From Sphingomicrobium arenosum (GTDB lineage: Bacteria > Pseudomonadota > Alphaproteobacteria > Sphingomonadales > Sphingomonadaceae): a stretch of DNA of 64,000 bases. Below the pieces are notes generated by a model that was not told the origin of the DNA, ran no database searches, and saw nothing but the letters and a program-made list of their open reading frames with translations. The translations under genes were made by a program, and so were the position numbers. Positions 37,565 to 46,348 of the stretch are shown in pieces; positions within the stretch are counted from its first letter, which is position 1, and each line of letters starts with the position of its first letter. The stretch covers positions 372,001 to 436,000 of the forward strand of contig NZ_JANPVN010000001.1 of assembly GCF_026157085.1 (NCBI RefSeq), given 5' to 3'.

Positions 37565-38661
37565 GGCGCGTCATCGCCGCGATGGCGGACACGCTGCGCG
37601 AGATCGCAGGAAGCCGCGCGCTCTGGTCCACGATGGTCGTCGCGGTGCTGTTCTACGCCTTTTATTATCCGGCGCCCTATCGCCACCAGACGGTCAGCGA
37701 CCTGCCCATCGCTGTCGTCGATGAAGAAGGCAGCGAGGCGACCCGACGCATCGTCACGCGGCTCGACGACACGCGCGAACTGGCGGTCGTCGCGCGCGTC
37801 GCCAACGAGGCCGAGGGCTTGCGCCTCGTGCGGGACCGTGAGGTCGATGGCGTGCTGCGGCTGTCGAGTGGGCTGACCGGCCGCATCATCACCGGGCGCG
37901 GGCAGGGGGGCATTTCGTTGCAGGTCAACGGCGCCTATCTGGTGCGCGCGCAGGCCGTCGCGGGCGCGCTCGAGGCCGTCGTGCGCGAGGAGGTGCGCGA
38001 CCTGTCAACGCGCACCGGCATCGAGGTCGACGTCGAGCTCGTCGTGCGGCCGCTATTCAACAAAACGCGCGGCTATGGCGATTATATCTTTCCCGCCGTG
38101 TCGATCGTCATCCTCCAGCAGACGCTGCTGTTCGGCGCGGCGATGCTCGCGGCCCGCCGCCGCGCCCTAGGGCGCGAGGATCGAGACGGCGCATCCTTCA
38201 TGGGCACGCTGGCCGCGCTGACACTGATCGGGATCGTCGGGGCGCTCTTTTATTTCGGCCCGGTCTTCTGGCTGCTCGACATGCCGCGCGGCGGCAATAA
38301 CGGCGCCCTGCTGGTTGCCGTCCCGCTCTTCTCGCTCTGCGTGGCGGCGCTCGGGCTCGCCATCGGCCGCTTGCTCGACGAGGGCGACCGCGCGATGGAA
38401 CTGCTCGTCCCGACGTCGCTCGTCATCTTCTTCCTGAGCGGCGCGGCATGGCCGAGCGAGATGATGCCGTCATGGGTCCGGCTCGTCGCCTTCTTCTCGC
38501 CCGCGACGCACGGCGTGCCGCTCTTCCTGGGGCTGAACCAAGCGGGCGCGTCGCTGGCAGAGGTGTCGGGGCCGGCGTGGCGGTTGGGTGGCTTGTCGCT
38601 GTTGGCGCTGATGGCGGCCTGGCCACGACGGCAAGGTGGCCAAGCGCTGCTCAGGCCTTGA
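37561..38661 (+). CDS. ABC-2 type permease (second of pair)
   Basis: 366 residues with the same plan as the preceding gene: N-terminal TM (VVAVLFYAFYYPAPY), a periplasmic domain beginning LPIAVVDEEGSEATRR, and a C-terminal block of TM helices with the ABC-2 signature SGAAWPSEMMPSWVRLVAFF. Starts at the ATGA overlap with the first permease. Ends 11 nt inside the convergent DUF2474 gene. Probably the heterodimeric partner in a drug- or lipid-export machine with the HlyD and TolC proteins. Confidence 0.88.
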   Translation: MRRVIAAMADTLREIAGSRALWSTMVVAVLFYAFYYPAPYRHQTVSDLPIAVVDEEGSEATRRIVTRLDDTRELAVVARVANEAEGLRLVRDREVDGVLRLSSGLTGRIITGRGQGGISLQVNGAYLVRAQAVAGALEAVVREEVRDLSTRTGIEVDVELVVRPLFNKTRGYGDYIFPAVSIVILQQTLLFGAAMLAARRRALGREDRDGASFMGTLAALTLIGIVGALFYFGPVFWLLDMPRGGNNGALLVAVPLFSLCVAALGLAIGRLLDEGDRAMELLVPTSLVIFFLSGAAWPSEMMPSWVRLVAFFSPATHGVPLFLGLNQAGASLAEVSGPAWRLGGLSLLALMAAWPRRQGGQALLRP

Positions 38662-38773
38662 GCCAGAGGCGCAGCCCGTAGGCGAGGATACCGAGCGCGG
38701 CGACCGAGGCGGCCCAGATCAGCAGCATCCAGCCGAGCCGCTTCCACAGCGGGACGGGCGCATCCTCGTCCAT
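38651..38773 (-). CDS. DUF2474-type small subunit of cytochrome bd oxidase
   Basis: 40 residues with a single TM helix: MDEDAPVPLWKRLGWMLLIW, then AASVAALGILAYGLRLWLKA. It directly follows cydB (TGATG overlap) and fits the tiny DUF2474 proteins found after CioAB-type oxidase genes, comparable in place to CydX, which stabilises the oxidase. Too short for routine gene finders; the tight coupling supports it. Confidence 0.8.
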   Translation of the reverse strand: MDEDAPVPLWKRLGWMLLIWAASVAALGILAYGLRLWLKA

Positions 38774-39780
38774 CAATGATAGCCCTCGCCGACCTTGCCG
38801 CGGAACACCCAATAGGCCCAGGCGGTGTAGGCGAGGATGATCGGCATGATGATGACGACGCCGACGAGCATGAAGAGCTGGCTCTTCTCGGGCGCGGCGG
38901 CATCCCAGATGGTGACGCTGTCGGGCACGACATAGGGGAACATCGAGATGCCGAGCCCGATCATGCCCATGAGGAAGATGCCGAGCGCGATGACGAAGGG
39001 GCGGTAGGTGCGGCGTTTGCGCAAGGAGCGCTGGAGCGCGAAGAAGAGAATCCCGGTGACGAGCGGCACCTGCGCGGTGAAGATGATATTGGGCATGGAG
39101 AACCAGCGGTCCTGATAGGCGCCCGCGAGGGTGGGCGTGGCCGCGCTGACCCCGATCATCATGACGAGGGTGGCGAAGGCGGCGGGTTTGGCGAGGCGGA
39201 AGGCATGGTCCTCGACGCGGCCCTCGCCCTTGATAGCAAGAAAGGTCGAGCCGAGGAGGGCATAGCCCGCCACCACTCCGACGCCGGTCAGCATCGAATA
39301 GGGGGTGAGCCAGTCGAGCCAGCCGCCGGCATAGTTGCGGCCCTCGACGGTGATGCCCTGGAGCAGCGCGCCGAGGATCATGCCCTGCGCGAGCGCCGCA
39401 ATGATCGAGCCGCCGAAGAAGGCGAAGTCCCAGAATTTCTCGTGGCGGGGATCGCGCCAGCGGAACTCGAAGGCGACGCCGCGGAAAACCAGCCCGAGCA
39501 GCATCGCGATGACGAGGGGATAGGTGGCGGGCAGGATGATCGCATAAGCGAGCGGGAAGGCGGCAAAGAGGCCGCCGCCGCCCAGCACCAGCCAGGTCTC
39601 GTTACCGTCCCACACGGGCGCGATGGCGTTCATTGCCTGGCTGCGCTCTTCGCCCTCGCCGAACAGCGGGAAGAGGATGCCGATGCCGAGGTCGAAGCCG
39701 TCCATCACGACATACATGAAGACCGCGAAGGCGATGATGATCGCCCAGGTGGTGGTAAGGTCCGCGTTATAGTCGACCAT
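38773..39780 (-). CDS. cydB: Cytochrome bd ubiquinol oxidase subunit II
   Basis: 335-residue membrane protein with eight or nine TM helices. Family signatures: FMYVVMDGFDLGIGILFPLF at the N-terminus and VWDGNETWLVLGGGGLFAAF, both diagnostic of CydB. It forms the heme-containing heterodimer with CydA and reduces O2 to water without pumping protons, with high O2 affinity; CioAB-type versions also resist cyanide. The start overlaps the cydA stop by one base (TGATG). Confidence 0.96.
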   Translation of the reverse strand: MVDYNADLTTTWAIIIAFAVFMYVVMDGFDLGIGILFPLFGEGEERSQAMNAIAPVWDGNETWLVLGGGGLFAAFPLAYAIILPATYPLVIAMLLGLVFRGVAFEFRWRDPRHEKFWDFAFFGGSIIAALAQGMILGALLQGITVEGRNYAGGWLDWLTPYSMLTGVGVVAGYALLGSTFLAIKGEGRVEDHAFRLAKPAAFATLVMMIGVSAATPTLAGAYQDRWFSMPNIIFTAQVPLVTGILFFALQRSLRKRRTYRPFVIALGIFLMGMIGLGISMFPYVVPDSVTIWDAAAPEKSQLFMLVGVVIIMPIILAYTAWAYWVFRGKVGEGYH

Positions 39781-41240
39781 CAGGCGGGCTCCTTCTCGTC
39801 GCCGATCTCGGGGAGCGGCTCTCCCGTATCCTCATGCGTCGGGTTCTGCGTCGGTCCGGGGGTGATGCCCGCCGAGCGGATCGGGGGTTCGCCCGATCCG
39901 GCAGGGCCGCGCTCGCCGGCATGCGGGGGCGAGGCCATCAGCTTGAAAATGTACCAGATGCCGATGCCGAAGACGGCGAAATAGACGAGGACGAAGGCGA
40001 TGAGCGAGGCGGCGACCGCGGGCGCGTCCAAGGGGCTCGCGCTGTCGGCGGTGCGCAACAGGCCGTAGACGGTATAGGGCTGGCGGCCGACTTCGGTGGT
40101 GATCCAGCCGGCGAGCACGGCGATAAGGCCCGAGGGACCCATGACGACGGCGGCGCGGTGAAGCAGGCGGCTGTCGTAGAGCTTGCCCCGCACGCGCTGG
40201 ACAAGGCTCCAGAGCCCGAGACCCGCCATCAATAGGCCGAGCCCCACCATCACGCGAAACGCCCAGAAGACGATCGGAACGGGCGGCTGGTCCTCGTCGG
40301 GAATCGTATCGAGGCCGGCCATCGGCGCATCGGGATCGTGACGAATGATGAGGCTCGAGAGCTTGGGGATGCCGATGGCATAATCGAGGCTCTGCGTTTC
40401 CTCGTTAGGGATGCCGAACAGGTAGAGCGGGGCGCCGTCCGGGTGGCTGTCGTAATGGCCTTCCATCGCCATTACCTTTACCGGCTGGTGTTCGTAGGTG
40501 TTGAGGCCGTGGAGATCGCCCAGCACGATCTGGATCGGCGCGACGATCGCGGCCATCCACATCGCCATCGAGAACATGGTGCGCGCCTGCACGTTGGCCT
40601 TGTCCTTGAGGAGGTGCCAAGCGCCGACCGCACCGACGATGAAGGCGGTGGTGAGGTAGGCGGCGGTCACCGTATGGGCGAGGCGATAGGGGAAGCTGGG
40701 ATTAAAGATGATCGGCAGCCAGCTGTCGCCGGGCACGAACAGGCCGAGTTCGTTGACGAGATGGCCCTGCGGGGTCTGCATCCAGCTGTTGACCGAGAGG
40801 ATCCAGAAGGCCGAGACGAAGGTGCCTAAAGCGACCATCAGCGTGGCGAAGAAATGGAGGCCCTTGCCGACCTTTTTCTGGCCGAACAGCATGACGCCGA
40901 GGAAGCCCGCCTCGAGGAAGAAAGCGGTCAGCACTTCATAGGCCATGAGCGGCCCGATGACCCCGCCCGCCTTGTCGGAGAAGACCGACCAGTTGGTACC
41001 GAACTGGTAGGACATGACGATGCCTGAGACGACGCCCATCGCGAAGGTGATGGCGAAGATCTTCAGCCAATATTTGAACAGGTCCATGTAGCGCTGCTGG
41101 CCGGTCTTGAGCCACAGGCCCTCGAGCACGGCGAGAAAGCTGGCGAGCCCGATCGTCACGGCGGGGAAGAAGAAATGGAAGCTGACGGTGAAGGCGAACT
41201 GGATGCGGGCCAGCAGCAGCGCGTCGGCATTTTCGAACAT
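39780..41240 (-). CDS. cydA: Cytochrome bd ubiquinol oxidase subunit I (CioA-like)
   Basis: 486 residues from the ATG at 41240 (AAGGAAG upstream). Heme ligand region FTVSFHFFFPAVTIGLA (His22), second ligand region RLAHTVTAAYLTTAF, and GRQPYTVYGLLRTADS are clear. The quinol loop is short, as in cyanide-insensitive (CioA) oxidases rather than the long Q-loop E. coli type. The C-terminal 60 residues are a proline/glutamate-rich cytosolic tail, a lineage extension. First gene of the cydA-cydB-DUF2474 operon. Confidence 0.96.
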   Translation of the reverse strand: MFENADALLLARIQFAFTVSFHFFFPAVTIGLASFLAVLEGLWLKTGQQRYMDLFKYWLKIFAITFAMGVVSGIVMSYQFGTNWSVFSDKAGGVIGPLMAYEVLTAFFLEAGFLGVMLFGQKKVGKGLHFFATLMVALGTFVSAFWILSVNSWMQTPQGHLVNELGLFVPGDSWLPIIFNPSFPYRLAHTVTAAYLTTAFIVGAVGAWHLLKDKANVQARTMFSMAMWMAAIVAPIQIVLGDLHGLNTYEHQPVKVMAMEGHYDSHPDGAPLYLFGIPNEETQSLDYAIGIPKLSSLIIRHDPDAPMAGLDTIPDEDQPPVPIVFWAFRVMVGLGLLMAGLGLWSLVQRVRGKLYDSRLLHRAAVVMGPSGLIAVLAGWITTEVGRQPYTVYGLLRTADSASPLDAPAVAASLIAFVLVYFAVFGIGIWYIFKLMASPPHAGERGPAGSGEPPIRSAGITPGPTQNPTHEDTGEPLPEIGDEKEPA

Positions 41241-41271
41241 GAAGTGAGGCTTCCTTTTCTCGCGTCGCGGA

Positions 41272-41478
41272 TCAGACGATACCGAGCGCGCTGCCGCTCT
41301 GCCAGAGCATATAGAGCGCGACGATGACGATAATGACGGCAAAGGCCTTTGTAAGCGCGCCCTTGGCGGACATGGCCTTGGCCATGCGCGTGCCGCCGAC
41401 GCTGCCCGCGAAACCGCCGAGGCTCGACGGGCTACGGCGCTTTTCGACGCGGAACTCGGTCAATGCAAGCTCTCGCAC
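41272..41478 (-). pseudogene. Possible TauE/SafE permease C-terminal remnant
   Basis: 68 residues ending GGFAGSVGGTRMAKAMSAKG, then a TM helix TKAFAVIIVIVALYMLWQS. The order 'G..GG..(G/A)..(L/M)A..(L/M)......L..AFA(V/L)(I/L)' followed by a single terminal TM matches the end of sulfite-exporter TauE/SafE proteins, which normally have eight TM helices. Nothing before 41478 continues the homology, so this is read as a leftover fragment; a real small membrane protein cannot be excluded. Confidence 0.45.
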
Positions 41479-41589
41479 CTTCGACGGCGCGACGATCGGG
41501 CGAGCGACGGTAGATCATGCGGGCCTGGCCTATCGCTCGCTACATTGGCCTCATCGCCTGCGCCGCCTGCGTGTCGGGTGCGAGAAGCC

Positions 41590-42768
41590 TCAAGCCGTCG
41601 AGGGGGTGGGGCTCGCGGCGGTTTGCGTCTTGGCCAGCGCGGCGCTGGGAGCGGCGGGCGGCTTGATGGACGCGCTGCTCCGCGCGCGGCGGCGCATCTG
41701 GCGTAGCGGTACCTCGACGGCGCGGAAATAAAGGAAGGCGACGAGGAGGCTGAGCGGTGGGCCGACGAGGCTGAGCAGCCACCAGTCGATCGCTAGCCCC
41801 GTGGCAGCGGTGTAGCCCAGCGTCAGCAACACGTTCACCAGCGGGTGGAGAAGAAAGATCGAGAGCGACATCTGGCCCAGGAGGATGAGCCAGGGCCAAG
41901 CGCGCATGAACGCCTCGATCCGGTGGCTGCGCATCTCGTCGGTCATGAGCGTGATGAAGAGGCAGCCGACCAGCGCGGCGATGAGCGGGACGAGGGTGAA
42001 GTAGAAGGCCCAAGTGTTGGGCAGGAGCGCCCAGGCGGCGGCCAGGAGGAGGATGGCGGCGGTGAGCGAGCGGCGCATCGCGGTGCGGCTGGTGCCATCG
42101 ACGATGGCCATGCGCACCAGCATCCCTAGCGCGAGCGCATCGGCGACCGCGAGCGGGGTCTCGGTCGCCAGCGCGGGCCTGTCGGGCATCCAGAGGAAAC
42201 CGCCGACGAGCCGGGCGAGGATGCCGACAATCACAGCGCCGACGAGGAAACTCTTGAGGTTGCGGTAGCCGAGCAGCGCGCAGGCGAGGAGGGTGGCGAG
42301 GACGAACTGTTCCTGCGCGCTGATCAGCCAGAAATGGGCGGGGAAGGCCTCGGTCTCGTGGATCATCTTCACGACATTGCCCATATAGGCGAGATAGAGC
42401 GGCCAGGTGTCGTGGATCTGGGTCGTGGTGCGATCACCGATCCAATGGCCGAGCAGGACGTACATGGCGATGACCCCCGCGATGGCGGGCCAGATGCGGA
42501 TGTGGCGCTGGGCGAAGAGCGAGATTGCGCGGCGCAGGCGAGTGAGCGGGGGCTCCTGCGCCTCGATGCCCTGCCGCTCGAGGATGAGCGCGAGGAAATA
42601 GCCGGTCACCACCATCATGGTCGCCGCGACGGGGCGCGCGATATTGCCCGAGAAGAAGCTGGTCGGGACATAATGGGTGAGGACGATGAGCAGCAGGGTG
42701 ATGCCGCGCAGCCCGTTGACCGAGGCATCCATCGCGGTGGTGGTGGTGCGGCGGGCGGGGGCGCTCAC
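41590..42768 (-). CDS. Acyltransferase 3 family membrane protein
   Basis: 392 residues with about ten TM helices. The N-terminal VNGLRGITLLLIVLTHYVPTS has the conserved R and catalytic H of the acyltransferase-3 (OafA/WecH) family, and QRHIRIWPAIAGV is the second family motif. It transfers acetyl or other acyl groups to sugars at the membrane. Last gene of the polysaccharide operon and overlapping the preceding gene by 4 nt, so it likely acylates the polymer made there. Confidence 0.87.
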   Translation of the reverse strand: MSAPARRTTTTAMDASVNGLRGITLLLIVLTHYVPTSFFSGNIARPVAATMMVVTGYFLALILERQGIEAQEPPLTRLRRAISLFAQRHIRIWPAIAGVIAMYVLLGHWIGDRTTTQIHDTWPLYLAYMGNVVKMIHETEAFPAHFWLISAQEQFVLATLLACALLGYRNLKSFLVGAVIVGILARLVGGFLWMPDRPALATETPLAVADALALGMLVRMAIVDGTSRTAMRRSLTAAILLLAAAWALLPNTWAFYFTLVPLIAALVGCLFITLMTDEMRSHRIEAFMRAWPWLILLGQMSLSIFLLHPLVNVLLTLGYTAATGLAIDWWLLSLVGPPLSLLVAFLYFRAVEVPLRQMRRRARSSASIKPPAAPSAALAKTQTAASPTPSTA

Positions 42769-43403
42769 GTGACTGCCTCCTGCGGTGGGACGGCGGTGCG
42801 CGCGATGAAGTCGCTAATTGTCATGAGGTGCAGACTGAAGGCGCCGAAAGCGTAGAAGATATAGAGGAGGAAGAGCTCGGTCGCGCCATGCACCGCGCCC
42901 ATGACGGACAGGAACATCGCCACCGAGGCGACCTTGATGGCATAGGAAGCGACGACCGCGCGAACCAATGCGCCCAGGGGCCATCCGTGACGGCGCAGGA
43001 TGACGAGCAGAAGCGCGAAGCTGGCGGCGATGACCGCGCCGAGGATATTGATCGTGTCGTTGACGATCTTGACCGAGTTGATGATCGGCTGGCGGGCGAG
43101 TGCGTCATAGCCGATGGTGAAGAGGCACAGGGTGCCGAAGATCATGGCAAAGGGATAGACGACGCGCGTCCGCGCGAAGAGCCGCAGGCCGATCATCGTG
43201 CCAAGGACGAGGAGGCCGAGCAGCGCATGGCGGTTCGGCGGCTGTACCCTGTCGGGCGCGAGGTCGCAGCGGGTGCCGAGAAATTCGACGGCGCAGGACT
43301 GGCCGTGAACCAGTGGGAAGAGAACCGCGGTCGCGTGGTTGGACAGGACCCAGCCGGCGAAGACGATGAGGAGGCCAAGGAGCAGGCGCTGCTGGTGGGA
43401 CAT
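42765..43403 (-). CDS. Hypothetical polytopic membrane protein
   Basis: 212 residues from the ATG at 43403 with about six TM helices (LLLGLLIVFAGWVLSNHATA; VIAASFALLLVILRRHGWP). After the first TM a periplasmic loop holds a pair of cysteines (QSCAVEFLGTRCDLAP), which could form a disulfide. I do not recognise the family. It sits between the bactofilin-like gene (2 nt apart) and the acyltransferase (4-nt overlap), so it is part of the same polysaccharide operon, perhaps as an assembly or export factor. Confidence 0.75.
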   Translation of the reverse strand: MSHQQRLLLGLLIVFAGWVLSNHATAVLFPLVHGQSCAVEFLGTRCDLAPDRVQPPNRHALLGLLVLGTMIGLRLFARTRVVYPFAMIFGTLCLFTIGYDALARQPIINSVKIVNDTINILGAVIAASFALLLVILRRHGWPLGALVRAVVASYAIKVASVAMFLSVMGAVHGATELFLLYIFYAFGAFSLHLMTISDFIARTAVPPQEAVT

Positions 43404-43404
43404 G

Positions 43405-44169
43405 TCAGGCGGCCTTCGACGTGGGGGAGCCGTGGGGCGTAGGCGACGGGCGCAAAGGGGTGGCCGCATTCGAAGACAGCGGACGGACCGGCGCGGATGG
43501 CGGTGTACTGGGCAGGTTGCGGATCACGCGGCCGTTGAGAAGGAGGGGATGGTCGAGCCGAAGGCCGCGCAGCACTGCCCAACCGGCATGGTCGCGGGTG
43601 CCGATGATCATCTGGCCCTGCGCCAGCGTATCGCCCTTGACGAGGAGGCCTCGCGCGAAATGGGCGCGACCGTCGATCCGCAGGGCACCGTTGACGATGA
43701 CCATGCCCTCGAAAAGCGCCTCGCCGCGAATGAGAAGGTCGCCCCCCACCTTGAGTGCCGAAGCGAAGCGTGCGCGCCCGTTGATCGAGACATCCTCGAG
43801 CGCGATGACGGGTGCGTCGATCCGCGCTTCGCCGATGGCGACCGACGCGCGGTAGCGGCGCGGCGCGGCGGTCTTGCTTGCGCAGGGCAGTTGGGTGGTC
43901 GTGGGCGAGGGAGAGGCATATGCATGCGCGCGGCCGGAACGTTGGTCGACCATCGATGCGTCGGTGGTGCCCGGGCCGGTGTGATCTTCGAGCCGAACGA
44001 CCTGCTGGCCATCGCGGCGCATGGCGCGGCGATAGTAGAGGTAATGGAGCAGGGCGATGCCCATGAGGAGCGCGGGCGCGAGGAGGTCGGCGCGCTCGAT
44101 GGTGCCGGGCAGCGCGGCGGCGAGGCGGTCGAGCGTGGCTTGCAGGGCGGTGGGGTCAGGCAGGCGCAT
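43405..44169 (-). CDS. TM-anchored protein with bactofilin-like beta-helix
   Basis: 254 residues: helical N-terminus, one TM helix (LLAPALLMGIALLHYLYYRR), a linker, then about 100 residues of short regular strands (VIALEDVSINGRARFASAL, KVGGDLLIRGEALFEGMVIV, NGALRIDGRAHFARGLLV) with the spacing of a bactofilin-type polymer-forming beta-helix. The C-terminal 45 residues are Ser/Pro-rich. Bactofilins polymerise into scaffolds; one in a polysaccharide operon, with its own TM helix, could organise the synthase in the membrane. It overlaps the GT2 gene by 14 nt. Confidence 0.65.
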   Translation of the reverse strand: MRLPDPTALQATLDRLAAALPGTIERADLLAPALLMGIALLHYLYYRRAMRRDGQQVVRLEDHTGPGTTDASMVDQRSGRAHAYASPSPTTTQLPCASKTAAPRRYRASVAIGEARIDAPVIALEDVSINGRARFASALKVGGDLLIRGEALFEGMVIVNGALRIDGRAHFARGLLVKGDTLAQGQMIIGTRDHAGWAVLRGLRLDHPLLLNGRVIRNLPSTPPSAPVRPLSSNAATPLRPSPTPHGSPTSKAA

Positions 44170-45433
44170 GGTAGGCCTTTCTGAAGCGAGCGGTCTTGTC
44201 CCAGCGCAGGCGGCGGCGGGTCAGCGTGCTGCGGATGGCGAGGAGCAGGCCTTGGGTCGAGGCGAGCATCGAGATGGCCGAGGAAAGGAAGATCAGCGGC
44301 AACATTGCCACCGCTTCGGGCTGGCGGTCGCGCACCACGGCGCTGGCGATCTGGAAATAGGGGGCGAAATTGCCGAAAGCGACGACGAAGCTGAAGGCCG
44401 AGATGACCGCGAAATTGAACGGCGGAAAGGCGAAGAGGGTGGGGTAGATCATCGCCGCGACGAGCCCGAGGATCGAGATGGCGGGAAAGAGGAAGAAAAG
44501 AAGGACGAGCGCGGCATCGATACGACGCAGGAGCGGCTGGTGTGGGGTGGTGAGCGTGCTTTTCAGATAGGCGAAGAGGCACTGGTTGTGCCCCGCCGCC
44601 CAGCGCCGGATCTGGCGATAGCGCACGCGCCAGTCGGCGGGCGATTCCTCGTAGCACATGGCATCATCGACATATTCGACGCCGTACCCTGCGGCGAACA
44701 GGCGGTAGGTGAGATCGGTATCCTCGGCGAGCGTGTCGGCGTTCCAGCCGCCGATCTCGGCGAGAGCGCTCATGCGCACTCCGCCGACCGTGCCGCCGAA
44801 TTGCGGAAGCAGGTTCCACGCCGAGCGCACCGCCTGGTCGATGGTGTAGCCACCGCGTCGTTCGAGATCGAGCAGCCGGGTGAGCAGGTTGGTCTGGGTG
44901 TTGTAGGGCACCACGCGGCCCATGGTCGCGCCGACCTCGGGGTCGATGAAGGGGGCGACCAGTTTCTTGAGGAGCGGCGGGTCGGGGAGATAATCGGCGT
45001 CGAAGAAGACGGCGAGATCGCTGTCCACCTGCTCGAAGGCGTCGAGCAAGGCGGCAGGCTTTCCTGGGGCGGCGTCGGCGGGGCGATGAAGCGCGCGGAT
45101 GCGCCCGCCGCTGCGCGCGGCATGGTCATCGAGGATGGCGCCGGTGCGATCGCTCGACCGGTCGTTGACGACGATGATGTCGAGGCGGTCGGCCGGATAT
45201 TCGAGCGCGACGAGCTTCTCTAGGCAGCCGCCGAGCACCAGTTCCTCGTTATGCGCGGCGACAAGGATGGTCACGCTGGGCCAGTCGTCGAGCTGGACGC
45301 GGCTGAAGGGGCTGGTGATGGGCTGCGACAAGGCGGCGAGCGAGAAGCTGATCTGGCGGACGAGGAAGATGAGCGCGATCGAGGCGCTCAGCGCGAAGAT
45401 GAGGAGGAAGAGGAGCTGGACGAGGATGGCCAT
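44156..45433 (-). CDS. Family 2 processive glycosyltransferase (polysaccharide synthase)
   Basis: 425 residues. An N-terminal TM, then a GT-A domain: TILVAAHNEELVLGGCLEKL, the D of VVNDRSSDRTG, the DxD motif FFDADYLPD, the catalytic LAEDTDLTYRL and the acceptor-binding QIRRW, followed by four TM helices. This is the cellulose/hyaluronan/poly-GlcNAc synthase type that makes and extrudes a beta-linked polymer. With UDP-GlcNAc 2-epimerase upstream, an N-acetylhexosamine polymer is likely; the exact sugar is not determined. Confidence 0.9.
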   Translation of the reverse strand: MAILVQLLFLLIFALSASIALIFLVRQISFSLAALSQPITSPFSRVQLDDWPSVTILVAAHNEELVLGGCLEKLVALEYPADRLDIIVVNDRSSDRTGAILDDHAARSGGRIRALHRPADAAPGKPAALLDAFEQVDSDLAVFFDADYLPDPPLLKKLVAPFIDPEVGATMGRVVPYNTQTNLLTRLLDLERRGGYTIDQAVRSAWNLLPQFGGTVGGVRMSALAEIGGWNADTLAEDTDLTYRLFAAGYGVEYVDDAMCYEESPADWRVRYRQIRRWAAGHNQCLFAYLKSTLTTPHQPLLRRIDAALVLLFFLFPAISILGLVAAMIYPTLFAFPPFNFAVISAFSFVVAFGNFAPYFQIASAVVRDRQPEAVAMLPLIFLSSAISMLASTQGLLLAIRSTLTRRRLRWDKTARFRKAYHAPA

Positions 45434-45458
45434 GAAGGGGCAGCCTTGAAGGGGAGTG

Positions 45459-46310
45459 TCAGAGGCGGAACTTGAGGCCGAGCATCGCGCCTCTCACCGT
45501 ATAGAATTCGGTGTCGGCGAGATCGCCGCGTATGTAGATTTCGGTGCCCCCGCCCATGCGGTAGCCCAGGCTGAGCGAGCCCCCGTAAATGTCCGAGCGC
45601 ACTTCCTGTTCGAGGATGGTGTCATAGGCCATGCGCCCGGCGCGCAGCGAGGCGCCGATGGTCAGGCCGCTGTTGCGCACGGTGGTGAGGCCGGCGCCCA
45701 GCGTCCAGCCGGTCTCGTCGGCACGGTTGAAGGAGAGGCCGCCATTGGCCTGCGCCACCCAATAGCCGCCGTCATCGCCCGCCATGTTGAAATATTTGGC
45801 GACCTGGAGCTCGGGGCTCGTCGAACTGCCCCCGGCGCGATAATCGCGATAGGTGAGCGCGGGGGTGAGGATGAGGCCGCCGCCGGGCTTGAACTGGACC
45901 GAGCCGCGCAGGAGGAGTTCGGGCAGGATCGAGTCATTGTCGGTCGAACTGCCGATGGTCCCGCGAACCCGCACCGCGTCGGACAGCGCATAGCTCAGCC
46001 CCAGGGCGCCATAGGTGCCGGCTTCCTCGCGCTCGATATGGGCGACATCGCTGTGAAGGCCGATCCGGTCGATGTAGAGATTGGCGAAATTGCCGATGAC
46101 CAGGCGGTCGTTAAAGCCATGGCTGACGCCGTAATAGCCGACATAGGTGGTGCTGCTCGATTGCTCGCCCGTCATCTGCGCGGCGGCAGAGGTGGGAAGA
46201 AATATGGCGGCGGCCAGTGCGACCGCGAGCGCGCGGAAGCCACGAGGGGTGGGGTGAAGCGGCGTGCCCCCGATGTCGCGATGGGGCCTGGAAAAGTTGC
46301 ACTTGGTCAT
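45459..46310 (-). CDS. Outer-membrane beta-barrel protein of the polysaccharide locus (YaiO-like)
   Basis: 283 residues from the ATG at 46310 (AAGGA upstream). Signal peptide at about residues 25-45 (ALAVALAAAIFLPTSAAAQ), preceded by a positively charged extension. The mature part is alternating strands with aromatic ends (TYVGYYGVSHGFNDRLVIGN; GGSLSLGYRMGGGTEIYI) ending in GLKFRL, as in an outer-membrane barrel. It resembles YaiO-type barrels found with polysaccharide synthases, and could export or anchor the polymer. The family assignment is tentative. Confidence 0.7.
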   Translation of the reverse strand: MTKCNFSRPHRDIGGTPLHPTPRGFRALAVALAAAIFLPTSAAAQMTGEQSSSTTYVGYYGVSHGFNDRLVIGNFANLYIDRIGLHSDVAHIEREEAGTYGALGLSYALSDAVRVRGTIGSSTDNDSILPELLLRGSVQFKPGGGLILTPALTYRDYRAGGSSTSPELQVAKYFNMAGDDGGYWVAQANGGLSFNRADETGWTLGAGLTTVRNSGLTIGASLRAGRMAYDTILEQEVRSDIYGGSLSLGYRMGGGTEIYIRGDLADTEFYTVRGAMLGLKFRL

Positions 46311-46348
46311 GGTCGGTCCTTGGCGAGAGAAAGGCACAGGCGGCGGCG

